A stretch of 64,000 nt of DNA from Callipepla californica brunnescens. Taxonomy: Eukaryota > Chordata > Aves > Galliformes > Odontophoridae. The stretch spans positions 3,534,001-3,598,000 of the forward strand of contig JALIRH010000013.1 of NCBI GenBank assembly GCA_023055505.1, in the 5' to 3' direction. Of the stretch, positions 23,478 to 36,127 are shown piece after piece; position 1 is the stretch's first letter; each line of letters begins with the position of its first letter. Under the pieces are notes generated by a model. The model saw nothing but the letters and a program-made list of their open reading frames with translations. It was not told where the DNA came from and did not search any database. The position numbers and the translations under genes are program-made.

Positions 23478-26400
23478 GTGAGAAATTGACCTGTACAGTT
23501 TTGATTGAAGCGGCTGTTTCTTTGTGCAATCAATTTCAGAGAAGTTCTAATCCTTAATCTGTGCCGCGAAGGAACCCACGAAGAAGCTTTTGCACAGGGC
23601 TTTACTGCTCTTTTTCTTTGGCTTCAAAAGGAGCACGGGTTTTTTCACTGGCTGTAATTATAGAAAACAGGTGACTGCGTTCTTTGGTGGAACATCACAA
23701 TGATGTTCTTTAAATAGGTATGGCTATTGAAGATCCAAAATATTAAACAGGATGAAGATTTACCTTTTTATTCTGCCCTCTAATTAGATGTATACAGGGT
23801 TGCTATCCTGTAATTATAGCTTCTGATTTTTTGGCATACTGAACGTGGGCAAGTGTTTCAGCGTTCTTTTGTGCTGAAATGTAGAACCTGGAGCACAGGC
23901 TCTTCCTGTGCGTATGGCGTGATGTGATTTCTGGGCATCTTTGCTTTTCTTCTGGCTTCTTGTTCTATAAAGTTGGTGAAAAGGTCTTTCATCTGCTTCT
24001 TAATTTTGGGCTGTTATTTTTTTTTTCAGTACATTTCTTCTTTCTTTTTTAATTAGCTAATCCTGACTTGATCGTAGGAAGATCTCTTCTGGACAAAGGG
24101 TAGGACTTTATCTGTAATAGTGCATGTGCAAAGGTAACTTCATGAATCTGGATTAAATTGAACAAACTGTATTTTTAATCTACTGCCCAAATTTAGCCTG
24201 GAATTCAAGGAAGCCCTGTACCAAAAAAAAACATAGTGGCAGCCTGATATTCCTTCTTTTCTCAGCCTTCAGAAGCATTTAGTAGGTGCCATGTGTCTGT
24301 CTCCAGATGAAGCAATAGCAGCAGGTATGAGGCTTGTGGAATCTACTTGACAACTGGGATTTAAATATGTATTATTAATTAGCAAGAAGCCAAAGGTCTG
24401 TCATGCTTGATGTTCAGGGAAATAATGGGCCAGAAGAGGAAGGCCCTATTTACACAGGGAGTTGCAGAGTTTTGGCAATAGCAAGTAGCTACCAGCTGAC
24501 TCACTTCTGCATGATGAACTCTCAACATTTTTCAGTTTTGATGAGAACGCCAAACCCAGCAGCCAGACCCAAACCCGTGACAGGGCAAACCTTCTGAATG
24601 TAAGCCAAGAAAGATTAATTTAGTCCCTTCTCTGTTGCACAAATGGAAAATAATTTAGGGTGTAACTTGGCTATGTATAGCTAGCAGCCTATATTTTCAA
24701 ATGCACGCTCTCTTTGTGTGGAGGGTCCCAGGTTTGGCTATGAACAGTGAGATCCCAGATGTCTGAATTCTTGAGGTGTGTGAAACAATGAAGGTGCTGG
24801 CAGCAACATAGCTTAATTATGCTATGAAGTATAAATTTCTCAGACATTAAAATATCCTAACATGGACATAGCTCACTTCTTCTCTCACTCTCCAGTGGTG
24901 CGACAGTAAAATTTTAGATGTTTTCAATAGACAAACTACTGTGGAGCTGAGGAATGCAGAGTCCATTTTAGAGAATGATGAGAAATGTGTATTTTGCTGC
25001 GTGTCATAGGTCAATTTAGCTAGTTTCAGTTCTTAGTTGAGATGTATTGATTTCCATGCTTTTCCCATTAGTTAGAATGGCATATACAGGATACCAAATA
25101 TGAATAGTAGCTGAGGTTCATATATCACCATCCCAAAGCCAACAAAGACCTTTAAACTTTCAGAAATAATGGAAATAAAATGTAATAGAGGCCAATATTC
25201 AAATACCAACTTAATTGAGAAGCACAGAAAATGATTGCTTTTTCTGTAATTTTTAATATTTCTTTATTGAAGATGTGCCTGAATTCAATTGCTCTGATAG
25301 ATTCAGTACCTTGGATCTGTTACAATTGTGTTGTCTGTAAATCATGCATTAGGCACAATGCAGTTTTTTCCTTTTTTTCTTTGCCATGCAAACAAACAAG
25401 CTTAGAGTCATTGTGGGTGTTCCCCAGTTGATGGAAGTGGCATGCAGAGCATCCAGTGAGTGTGATTAGCTACAGTCTGTCTCACCTGGAAGGAGTTCCC
25501 TTTAGATTTTATATGAGAAAAAAGACACATCTTGGGCGAGCTTCTCTCTGATCGAGGAAACAAGTTTTCTTTTACACCAAGACATTGCCTTTGTGAACTC
25601 ATATGAATGAGAATGCTGATTCTTCAGCAGTTTCCTATTTTAATACATATACTGTTAAAAAAAAAAGTTGGAAAAAGCAGGTATTTGAGTGGAAAAGTAG
25701 AACTTTGTGAATGAACTCATTGGAATTAAAGCTGTATTAGCATTCACTGATTTTGTGTGTATGTGCATATACATAAATGTTTCTGCATGCTTTATATACG
25801 TGGGATTCTATATATGGTTTTCCCTCTCATCTGACTACTTTCATGCATCTTGTCGTTCATCACTGTTACTCACAAGGTGTAAGAAGGAACCATTTGAAAG
25901 ATAGGCTGTGCCACAGAAGTGCGCTGAGGAGCAGCCAGTTCACTGCAGTCCTTTCTAGTGAGAAAGCCTTTAGTCTTGGAAGAATAAAGGTAGTAAATTC
26001 CCTTTATTTCCAAGAAGGGCATCATGCTGGATTCACAGGCTGGCCAGAGGATCGAAGCAGCTGCTTGTGGGAATGAGGAGGGAGCCTGTGGCTCCTTCCC
26101 AGAGCTCAGTGCTGTGCCAGCAGGTATGGTGATTGACAGGAGCACAGCCCTCATCTCTGACAGAACAGCGCTGGAGATGCGGGAACCTAATCCCTGATCT
26201 CTCCATGTCTGTATTTGTGACTGCTCTTGGGTTGCTTGCTCAGTCTCTTTCCTGATGGTAGGCATTCTCTGAAGGCCTAGAAGCATGCACAGGGGTAGGT
26301 GTGAAGGTGGGGGCAACCTGGAGCTAGGCTCCACCTTTGCCAACATCTGCAGTAACGTGCCTTCTCCAGCAATCCTGCTCGTGCACAGCACTGGCTCTGG

Positions 26401-29400
26401 TGTATTGCTCCTCTGTCTGTGCAGCACAAATCTTCTGTACTATGTATGATTTATCTGGCTCTTGGAAATCAAGTTACATTTAGAGTTTAGTAGAACTACA
26501 AACAAAATGTCTTAGAGTTTTATTTCAGAGGGAGTGTTTAATGACGAGCTTCTTTCTGCTCCTATTTTTATCTAGCTTGCATTTTGTTCCCGTCTTGCGT
26601 ATTTTGTATATTGAAGTCTTTCATCTCCAGCTACTAGGCATCATCTCATTTTAGTGTGTTGGGTTTGCATGCTTCTATATGTTACTGCATTACTGTAGAT
26701 ATTTATTTCACGCGCGGAGTCTGTTAGCTTTATGCTTTGGAACAGCGTAGCATTTGGGATATGGACTTTTAGGGGGAGAAGATGAGGCCTGCCTTTAGAT
26801 TCTCATTTATCTGTAGACTGCATGAAAAGGTGAGGAAGCTGGAAAATGTTAAGCTTGCTTGGAGCTGGACAAAATGGTGAAATGCTGCTCGGAGGAGGCT
26901 GCTTGTTGTGAACTACACACCAGAGTAGAGCAGGCTGAGAGGATGTGAGCAGTTCTCAAGAAAAATGGCTATGTTCAGCCACAGCAAACTGGTAATTAAA
27001 ATTAAATCTGAAGGGAAACAAAATCCATCATTTTTTTTTTCTTTATTTTTCCTCTGGAGTTTCAGTGGTTTTGGAAACTAGAGAATACTGAGGTTGATGG
27101 ATGAGGTGGTTATGTTTTCCACACGGAGCTCATTCTTAGATGTTCCCATCTGAAATACAGTAATGTCTTTTAAGTACATAGACTAGGAAAAGTACAAGAC
27201 AAACTAAGCCTTGCTGTAACTCCTCAGCAGACAGCTGCATTTGTCCAGAAGTGGCAAACTGCTGCAGATAGACATCTGATAGCAAATCCATCCCAACATA
27301 TAAATGCCCCTTAACCAAACAGTAAGATAAAGAACTTCTGCTTTGGTGAGAATAAACAAAGAAATGTCATGAAGTATATAACCTCTTAATGTAGAAAAGA
27401 TACTTAAGCAGGTTTTCTTTGTAAAACTGCTATCACTTCTAAACATCTATTAAATAAAAAACTCAGTTGATGTGAAGAAAGTGGCCTGAAGGACCCTGTT
27501 CAGAAATATATCAGTTTCTCTTCTAACATGAAGAAGCCATTTATCTCTTTTCAGAACGCAGCCTCCAATTATAGATTTTGTACATGTTATACTCAATATG
27601 CGGAAATGTGATCAGATCAAATGCCTGCACACCACTTCAGAATTACTTTGGAACAAGAGTTTGCAATCTCTATGTAAATTCGGGTATGTCTGTCCCAGTC
27701 TTGTTCTTGCTGTGTTTGGTGTAGCATGAAAAACTGCATACATCATCCTTTTCGAAGGAAAACGACGGATGCAATTTTAATAAAGTTCACAAACAGGGCT
27801 GTGAATCAGTTTCTATGGAGTAGTGAGGACTAGGTGGCAAACAATTTTATTCTGCAACACTGCAAATTCTTTTGTTGGAAGAAAACCTGCCTGTGACCTC
27901 TTGTAGTAGTTCAAAAAGCACTGAAATGTTTGATTCAAATTTGAAGATGGGTTTTATTTCACTCCCTTCAGATATCTACTGGAAAAAAAAAGAAAGACTT
28001 GGAAACACACCCACTGTATTTTGAGCCTAATGTTTAAAAATCATAGGTTCCTTTTGGTCTTGTGTGTCTGGCCTGAACATTGCTCAGGGCTTGTGGGAAC
28101 ACATAGGGAAATGTGGTGGTCTGAAAGGGGTATAGTGCTTCTGTGAGGGGACAGGGGCAGAGAGAACTGAAGGAAACCTGTCTTGAAATGCCCAGGGATA
28201 CTGCCAGCCCCTCATCTGATCAGATGGATTTTAACTTGGAGGTTGGCACGTGAACAGGAGGATTCCTTTGACCCTTCAACATCTAGTTGTTTGCTTGGAT
28301 GTGTAGATTGACAGATGGTAAATACAGCAAAACTCCACTGAGCTGTGGATGTACTTCAATTTTCAGTTAGTGGGAAAAGAGAAAAATGGTCCAATATGCC
28401 TATAAAAGCCAGGGAGAGCACGGAAATGATAGAAGAAGATGCTAATAATGATACAGAATGAAATAAAGAGGAAAAGCTTGATAGACTGCAGTATTTCTTT
28501 CCCTAAACTGATATGCATTGGAGATGCTGTGAAATTACAGTTGGTTTCATACCTCCTTACAATGTAGAACAGCATCCCATAGGCCATATGTTTAATTCCA
28601 AACAAAGCAAAATTCCATTTCTTGTTTGCTCTGTGCTGAATTTAATGCACGTGTCTGGGGGGGGGTGAACCCATTCAGAGCTCGTGCTGTGCAGTGCTGC
28701 CCTTGTCTAGCAGCAGGCTGAGCGTGGCTGAGCTGGAGGTGTGGGGCCACTTTGAGAGCTGTAGTGAATGCCATGGCACTCCACAGTCAGTGCCAGGAGA
28801 GTTAGCTTGTAACTGTACCAGGTATCTTTATGCTCAGCAGCAACCGTTTTGCAGTGGCACCCACAACTGCACTTAAAAAGATATTCAGGCTTTAGAGAGT
28901 AGCAAGTAGATTTGGCTGCACTGATTAATTTACAAGTTTGTGTTCTGTGACATAAATCTGTAGGTTATGAAGGCTTGAATTGCCAACCATTCAACTCTTC
29001 GGTGACATGCATTTTTATCCAGCTGTATGGGTATGTGGGATGATGGCAGAGATCCTAATTGCTGTAATATGCTGAAAATTCTCACTCATTAGTTTTTAAT
29101 CTCCTATGCTTTGTCTTGACTTCTCTGTTTCTTAATAGGTTTGTCAGGAGGCTTTGTATTTACTTGAATTGCAGTTATTTTCTTGTTCCACTGCAAACCA
29201 TACACTTCTTGAAATGTGTTTCTCTCCAGTGCGGTCTCTGAATCATCAATTTGTTTTCATTTTCTTCTGGCTTTGAGTATTTATGCAGTGCTTTGGGATT
29301 CAGAACTATAGCTGAGGAAACAACATGCACTCACAATGTAAGGGTAATCAGCGCTGATAGTTCAGGCTTTTTGATTCCTGCTTCAGCTCTGGTTCCTCTG

Positions 29401-31296
29401 ATGTTGATGCCTCTGGGAGTGCCAAATGGCACTATCTATCAGAGGAGGAATCAGGGCTCTGAAGCATTCAGGTAGGAATATGTCATTTAAAAAAAAAAAC
29501 AAAAACAAAACTTATTGGAGAAGCAACACTGTGTAGAGCTTTGCTACATGTGTATCCTACATCTTTGGATGCATCTAGCAATTAAAGAGAGCCCAGTCAG
29601 CTGCTGCTCCATGTTGAGCCTTTTCTTGTTTCCAGCTAGTTCCAACCAGTCCATCCTCACCAGCTGTGCTGATGCTTCTGGACATGGAGCCCCTTCATTG
29701 ACCTATTGCTCCTGGGGCTGTTAAAAGGCCAAACATTAACTAAATCGTTCTCTTCTTTTATTTACCTCATCATCTCCCACTCTCTCTACTTGCTTTTTCC
29801 CTCCCTGGTGGTGAGTGAAGAGAAAGAAGGAACACATTCGCTTCTGTGAGCATTGCTGCATGCCAGAGTCTCTTTAGGGAGCTTGCTGCTAAGTTACAAA
29901 CTTCCAGGAGAAGCTATTTTGGAGTACTTCATAAATGAGCCCCATCGTTGTGCTCTTAATGCTACGGAAGTGTTTGTGCCTTCATCTCCGTTTGCCATCA
30001 CCAAGCTGTGCAGTGCTGGTGCTGGCACCTGGCATGGCCGAGCTGAGAGCAAGCCATCCTCAGCAGTGTTGGTGGCAGCGTGAATCCTCAGCGTAAGCGA
30101 GCTGCTTACAGTGTAAATAGCAGTCAGCTGCAAAAACTTCCCTTTGGAAAGATCATAAAAATCAATAATGGGCTTGCTAATGTAGAAAGGACAGCAAGAG
30201 GCAGACATTTAATTTAGTTAAGAAGGAATTGGAAAGGAAAGAGGCAGACTGAGTAACCTGTGTCATTAAAGGGTTTGAAGGAAGCTCCAACCGGAACGCG
30301 TGGCTTTTATGTGTGTGGGAAGGACAGAGAATACATGTATATATACTGAGCTATATTTAAAGCTTTTCTGGCAGTACCACAGCCTTCAGCAAAGGAGCTT
30401 CTGGTTTTGACAGTGATGTGAATATTAAAGCAATTTAAGATTAATATATTGCACAGGAAAATCAATGACTCCCTTGAATGCTTGAAAGACTGAAAGTAAA
30501 AGCAAAACTCATGGCGATGGGAAGAAGGAGGCAAAGGATGGTGGTGATTGAGCCATTTGTTGATAATGGATAGACGGAGGAAGAGGAAAAACTGGCAAAC
30601 AGATTGTGACTTTCTCAAATGTCATTTTTCTTAAACACACTTCTCCTTCTAAATAGCTCGGTGCAAAGCAGATTTGGACTCCCATATACCCATGCGTGCA
30701 AATATGGATGAGTAAGAGTCTGGCTCACATCCCTTCCTACAGCAGCCACACTGAGTCTGGGCTGTGTGGTGTCAGGGAAGCTATTTACCAACCCACACTG
30801 GTCGCTGCAAACACAAGTCAGACGTACCCCCATCTCTGCCCAAAGCAGCCCAGCTCTGGGCTGTGGGTCTGTGCCTGGGAGCCTCTGCTGGGCAGGAGCC
30901 AGGCTGCAGATGTAGAAGCACTGCTTTAAACAGGCTGGGTGTTTGTCATTTGGACAAAATGCCATATATTTGCGATTCTTGGATTAAATGCTGTGCTAAA
31001 TGCAGATAATTCATTGAGCTGAGATTCTGCTGTTGAGGGCTGTGCCTCCCTCACCCATAGTGAGGAGCTGGTGCTGCAGGGCTGCTGAGGGCTCAGGGTT
31101 TGGTGCTTTCCTTTCTGTCAGAGTGAGTGTTTTTGCCAGAATATCTCTGAAACGGGGGCAGAGGAGGGGAGGTGAGGTCAGCCAAACGTTTTCCAGATAT
31201 TATGATTATTTTAATTAACATTTTGCAGAATTTTTCTAGTTCCTGCGAGCAGTGCGGTGATATTTTTGTCAGCATGTGTCTCACAGCAGTAGCACA
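23478..31296. other. Gene-free stretch with one long minus-strand ORF
   Basis: About 7.8 kb. The only item above background is the 158-codon minus-strand ORF at 25870-26346 (separate entry). Other features are an A run near 25659, a T run near 27032 and a G run near 28660. No gene or RNA is recognised. Confidence 0.5.
25870..26346 (-). other. Unidentified open reading frame, 158 codons from ATG
   Basis: On the minus strand an ATG (complement of CAT at 26344-26346) opens 158 codons ending at 25870. The frame is open for 27 further codons upstream, to about 26427, without another ATG. The product begins MLAKVEPSSRLPPP, has a Gln/Glu-rich middle and no recognised domain, signal peptide or membrane segment. 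The region is more GC-balanced than its neighbours, which raises the chance of long frames. It may be an exon-like or non-coding RNA sequence, or chance. Confidence 0.2.
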
Positions 31297-31400
31297 GAAC
31301 CATGGAGTTATAGAATGGCTCAGGTTGGAAGGGACCTCAGAGATCATTCAGTTCCAACTCCCTGCTACGGGCAGGGCTGCGGTCCGAGTGCTCCATGGTC
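31297..31400 (-). mobile_element. CR1 3'-end fragment
   Basis: Antisense CR1 terminus: TATAGAATGGCTCAGGTTGG, then AAGGGACCTCAGAGATCATT and GTTCCAACTCCCTGC. About 100 bp survive. Its 3' end points left, opposite to the CR1 that follows at 31905. Confidence 0.85.
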
Positions 31401-31904
31401 CCTTGTGATCACTGCAGAGCTGGGTGGAATTAGGAGGCAGGGATGGTTTATCTCACTTGTCAGATTCTGTCGGCTTCTCAGGTGGTACTTTTAAGGACTT
31501 TTACAGTGTTTTCTCACAAACTCTGTTCTCACTCCATCTTTGTGTTCTCCCTGCAGTGGTCCTAAGCTCTTTAGGACAAATAACTGTGCAGAGCAACAGT
31601 TTTATTATTGTTGCCACTGCAGATTAGCTCACTGGAATGCTGCTTGGTGTCTGGGGGGGGGGGAAGGTTGAATAATGCAGACAATATAAAATCTGGTGTT
31701 GTAGAGACAGGAACTGCTGCTGGTGGCACTTAATTTCCTTTGTGACTGTACAAGTAGAACTGCTGGTTTGCAGTCATTGTCCATTGCCACACGCTTTGTG
31801 CTTGCAGCCAGGACCCTCGCTTCCTTAGTGTGAGAGTGGATGAGTTTCCTGGAGGGGTGGGCAAGCCACCAGCATCCTCCTCCCCATCTTGATGCCTCTG
31901 TTAT
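31401..31904. other. Non-coding spacer between two oppositely oriented CR1 copies
   Basis: About 500 bp of unique sequence with an 11-base G run near 31653-31663. No gene is recognised. Confidence 0.5.
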
Positions 31905-32352
31905 AAACTGGAGTGGGACTGAAGGAGGGTCATGAAGATGCTCAGAGGTCTGAAGCACCTCTCCTGTACAGGCAGGCTGAGGAAGCTGGGTTTGCTCTGC
32001 CTGAAGAGGAGAGGGCTCTGGGGAGGTTTACTTACAGCCTTCCAGAACAAGAATGGAGCTTATAAGCAGGAGTGGGACTGTTTATATGGTCTGATAGTGA
32101 TAGAAGGGAATGGCTTTCTACTAAAGGAGTAAAGGTTTAGATCAGATGTAAGGAGGAAATTCTTTACTCAGAGGGTGGTGAGGCCCTGGCAGTGCTGCCC
32201 TGAGCTTTGGGTGCCCACCCTGAAGGTGCCCAAGACCAGGCTGGGTGCACCCTGGGCAGCCTGAGCTGGTGAACAGCCAGCTCGTGGCAGGGCTTGGGGC
32301 TGGATGGGCTTTAAGGTCCCCTCCAACTCAAGCCACTCTATACTTCTATGTC
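31905..32352 (+). mobile_element. CR1 LINE 3' fragment
   Basis: Sense CR1: GGTCATGAAGATGCTCAGAG, then CTGAGGAAGCTGGGTTTG, CTCAGAGGGTGGTGAGGCCC and the terminal GGTCCCCTCCAACTCAAGCC before a CTATACTTCTATG tail. This is the non-coding end of ORF2 plus the 3' UTR, about 450 bp, 5' truncated, with several small internal changes. Confidence 0.9.
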
Positions 32353-35300
32353 TGTGTGTTTTGCTCCTGAAATTCTGATCTGTGAGCATCTAGGTTTTCC
32401 TGTTGCATTTCTCCTTGTGAGCGGGCCTGCTGCTGGCTTGGGGATAGGACAGCTCAGCAGTGCTCTCAGGCCCCCTTCTCTCCCCATCCATGCAGGGTCA
32501 CTGTGCCTGAGGGCCTTGCTTGTCTCTGGACACTAAGCTGCCTTCCCACCATGTGGGTCAGCTTTGTAGGAATGCTCAGAGCCCTTTGGTCAGTGGGTGG
32601 AATAGAAGCATGAGGAACCTGCAGGAGGATGTGGGGGGGATGCACTGAGCAGGGGCATCTGTCTTCTGTAGGAAAGGACTGAGTTGGTGGGGAGTGAAGC
32701 TGCCTGAAGCTGGTTGGGTGATTCCTGGGTTTGTTTGTTGGTTTTGTAATTTTAGAAAGAGAAGAGACAGATTCAGTGAGAAGTTGACCTGTAAGGTTTT
32801 TCTGGGTATCTCTGCTGAAGAGAGCTCCCATAATTCCCATCGTGACTGGGTGGACAGCTGGTCTGTGGATTTTTAATTTTCAGAGATGCTCTCTAAATGG
32901 AGCTGCACCCTTAACTGGGGCTCCAGTGTGATATGGGCCAAGTCATAGAGTTTACACACATCTGAGGACCTGAGTGAGTTACAGCAGCACTCAAACAGCT
33001 GTCACAACTGATGCGACTCAAGAAGGGCAGAGTTGTCAAAACCAGACTTCGGTGTATTAGAAATGTTTTGATAGGGTTTAAGCTGATAGATTTTTTTTTT
33101 ATATATATCAAAAGAAGCTAAAATAAACAGCAATCCAAATGTGAATAAGGTTCTTTATACCTTAAGCAAGAGAGGAGGAAAGTTCATTTTCAGTAGCACT
33201 TTATGCATTGTGTGTTTTTATTTTATTCTAAATTAAAATTATGCCAAAGCATCCACAAACTTAGAATTTATTGCCTTTTTATGTACAATGCTAATTAAGC
33301 AGAATGTTTTTATTAGAAATATTTTCTGTAAGAGGAACCTAAGGATGAGAGTAGAAGCTGGATGTGTTTGTTGTAATGGTGGGGTCTCATTGCAAAGGGA
33401 GGTTGTGCTCACGCTGTGAAATTCAATTCTCAGGCTCAACAGTCCTGGGATAATTCTGGGTGAGCAAAGGTGGCAGAAAATGCTTCTTAGCATTCTTAGT
33501 ATTTCTTGGCAAATGTGGTTGGGTTTTTTTTTAATCTTTATTTTTAATGCTTTTTTTTTTTTCTTTTTATAATGGGAAATAATCCATATTGTGGAGGCTG
33601 CAGCATATTTATAAATGTAGCTGCTTTTGTTACTAGGGAACCTATCTGAGTCAGCTAAGCTTAGCATTTCAGCAGCTTGTTCTTTTCTCTCGCTCCTGTT
33701 GTTCTCCATCTGATTTTAAGCACCTAATGACCTAATGTACTTTATCAAAACAGGAGCAGTTTGTCATCGTTTTCTTTAAGTTTTGATAACTGCATTAAAT
33801 CTCTTGTATATTTCAGGGTGGCAAAAGAAGGCACGCGTTCAGTGCTTTGCTATAATAAGAACTGGTATGTTTCTATGTAGCAGCAGTATCTGGTCACACA
33901 GAGAAGGTGGCTATAGCCCAAGCACTGGGAGTATAGGCAGAGCAAACTGCAGAACTTGAAGTATCTCTAATTTCAGATAACGCCTTCTTTATTGCATCCT
34001 ATTGCCAGTTGCCAGTCTAAACCAACTCAATGTCAGATTTTTGTGGGTTTTTTAGTCTCCGTTCAATGTGAGCACTGATTATTTTCAGCAGTTCATCTTT
34101 TCCATAACACATCCCTCAAGTGCTGAAGCCTACTGTCAGTTGCTTTTGGTTGTATTATCGATGCTACGTTCCCCCTGCCTTCTTCTTGCCTTTGTTGCCT
34201 GCCCTATACATCCTGCTGAGTCTGTTACTTCTGTGTAGACATATGTAATCTCTGCTAAGCTATTCTGAATGCTGCAGGCTTGTCACCCATGGCTGCAGCT
34301 GTACTGACACCTGGGTTTAACCTCGGTGGTGGGGTCTGTTCTTCCCCATCCCTCATGTATATGTTGCCCACGTTGAGTCCCGAACTCACAGGAGCACCTT
34401 CTCTAGAATACAAGTTCGTGTAGTTACATGGGTTTATGGGAAAGACTGAAGGCCTGTTTCATTCAAATGACAACAACAAAAAAGCAGAAACATCATAAAG
34501 GAAATTGTTCTAAAAATTACCTTAAGGTATTAACTTATTTTCCAGTTTGTTATTCTGAAATACACAATGCTGGTCTTAAAATCAGCTGTTTTAATCTATC
34601 AGTGTAACTGTTTCACTGTTAGGTACAGAGATTACTTAATTTGATCTGCTCTTGCGGACTCTGTATTCACCAGATTTCTGCAAAATGAGCAAGTCTGAGG
34701 GACACATTTTTCTACTTCTGAAACTAAGACAGCACTTTGCCAAGCGTTTTGAAATCAAGAAACTGGAGTTGAAGGAAGAGCACCAAGCTCATTTCTAGTG
34801 CCAAAATCCTGCAGTAAACTCACCCATTCTAATGATGTTCTCATATAACAGACCATATCTAGCATTACCACATTTCAACCCTTCAAACAATACGTAGTTT
34901 CTTGAAAGGCCAACATTGTGTTTTGTGTGTTGTTTGTTCCTCCCCATGGAAAATTCCTGAATTAAATGACGCCAGCTTCAGTTGCTGAAACGGGATATTT
35001 AAGAATTAATGTGAATGAAATCCTTATTTTATTCTATTTCGCTATGGTGTGCTTTTGGATAGGGTCAGAAAAAAACAACAAACCAAACATAAAACCATTG
35101 CCACCAAACCTCTGTATTTCTGACCAGACAAACAATCTTTGGGTCCTTATTCCAATGAGGAATTTGCTTAGAAAAAGATAAAAACTTATGGCAAAAATTC
35201 TATGCGAGATCAGATTTCTCCGGTCTGCAGGAGCCACTGTGATGAAGTCTGAGTTCCTTGAGCACTGGAAACAGTCATTGATCAGCCATCAGGGGATAAG

Positions 35301-35744
35301 CAGCTTCGATCATCTGCCTTCAACCATTCTTCAGTCTTGAAAATTGCAACTTGTTAAATATGCTTAAAGTACAAAAGCAACTTCAAGTAGATTGAAATAT
35401 TCACATAGAAAATCCTCGTGGCTGCCCTGAGGCATGTTCCTATGTGTTCAAGATTGGCGGAAGCACTTCTCCTGTCAATTCTTAAACTCTTCTGATGCTT
35501 GAAGAGAGGAGATTGGAAAATTTCCTAACACATCACATCAGACGAAGTGATGACTTATCTTTGCTCACTTTGCTCAATAGCGCATTAAGCTATGAAATGG
35601 AGCAAATATTCATCCTCATTTTTTATTAATTTGAAAACACAGCAGCGTCTCCCAAGAGTTACAGTACCGTCATTTTGCAAACTCCTTCACGGTGTCAGCG
35701 CTTATGCTATGTGATCTAAGCATTTGCTTTGTTTTTGAAACTTC
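32353..35744. other. Gene-free stretch
   Basis: About 3.4 kb without a recognised gene. It contains a T run near 33090 followed by (AT)n, and T runs near 33520-33560. The 156-codon minus frame at 33239-33709 crosses a lysine-coding homopolymer and is not credible as a gene. Confidence 0.5.
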
Positions 35745-36127
35745 TGTAGATGTTCCTGGGTCTGTTCAGCCTTGAGAAAAGAAGACTCAGAGGGGATCTG
35801 ATCCACGTCTATAAATATCTAAGGATAGGGAGGCAAAGGGATAAGGCTGGACTCTTCTTAGCTGTGTGTGGGGATAGAATGAGGGGAAATGGCCACAAAC
35901 TGAAGCATAGGAAATTCTGCACAAATGTGCGTGGGAACTTCTTCACAGTGCAGTGACGGAGCACTGGAGCTGCACAGAGAGGTGGTGGGGTCTCCTTCTC
36001 TGGAGACATTCAAGACCCACCTAGATGCCGAGCTGTGCAGCCTGGGCTGGGAGCTGCTTTGGCAGGAGCGTTGGACTCAATGATCTCTGGAGGTCCCTTC
36101 CAGCCCCTACAATTTTGTGATTCAATA
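35745..36127 (+). mobile_element. CR1 LINE 3' fragment
   Basis: The sense strand encodes the CR1 ORF2 tail: [20 protein letters not shown], from 35755. It continues into GGAGCACTGGAGCTGCACAG, GGTGGTGGGGTCTCCTTCTC and AATGATCTCTGGAGGTCCC, ending near TTTTGTGATTCAAT. This is a 5'-truncated insertion with the 3' end intact; it looks comparatively young by sequence quality. Confidence 0.92.

Noticed and set aside
33239..33709. 156-codon minus-strand frame
   Set aside because: Much of its length comes from crossing T-rich homopolymers (poly-Lys); low complexity and no family match.
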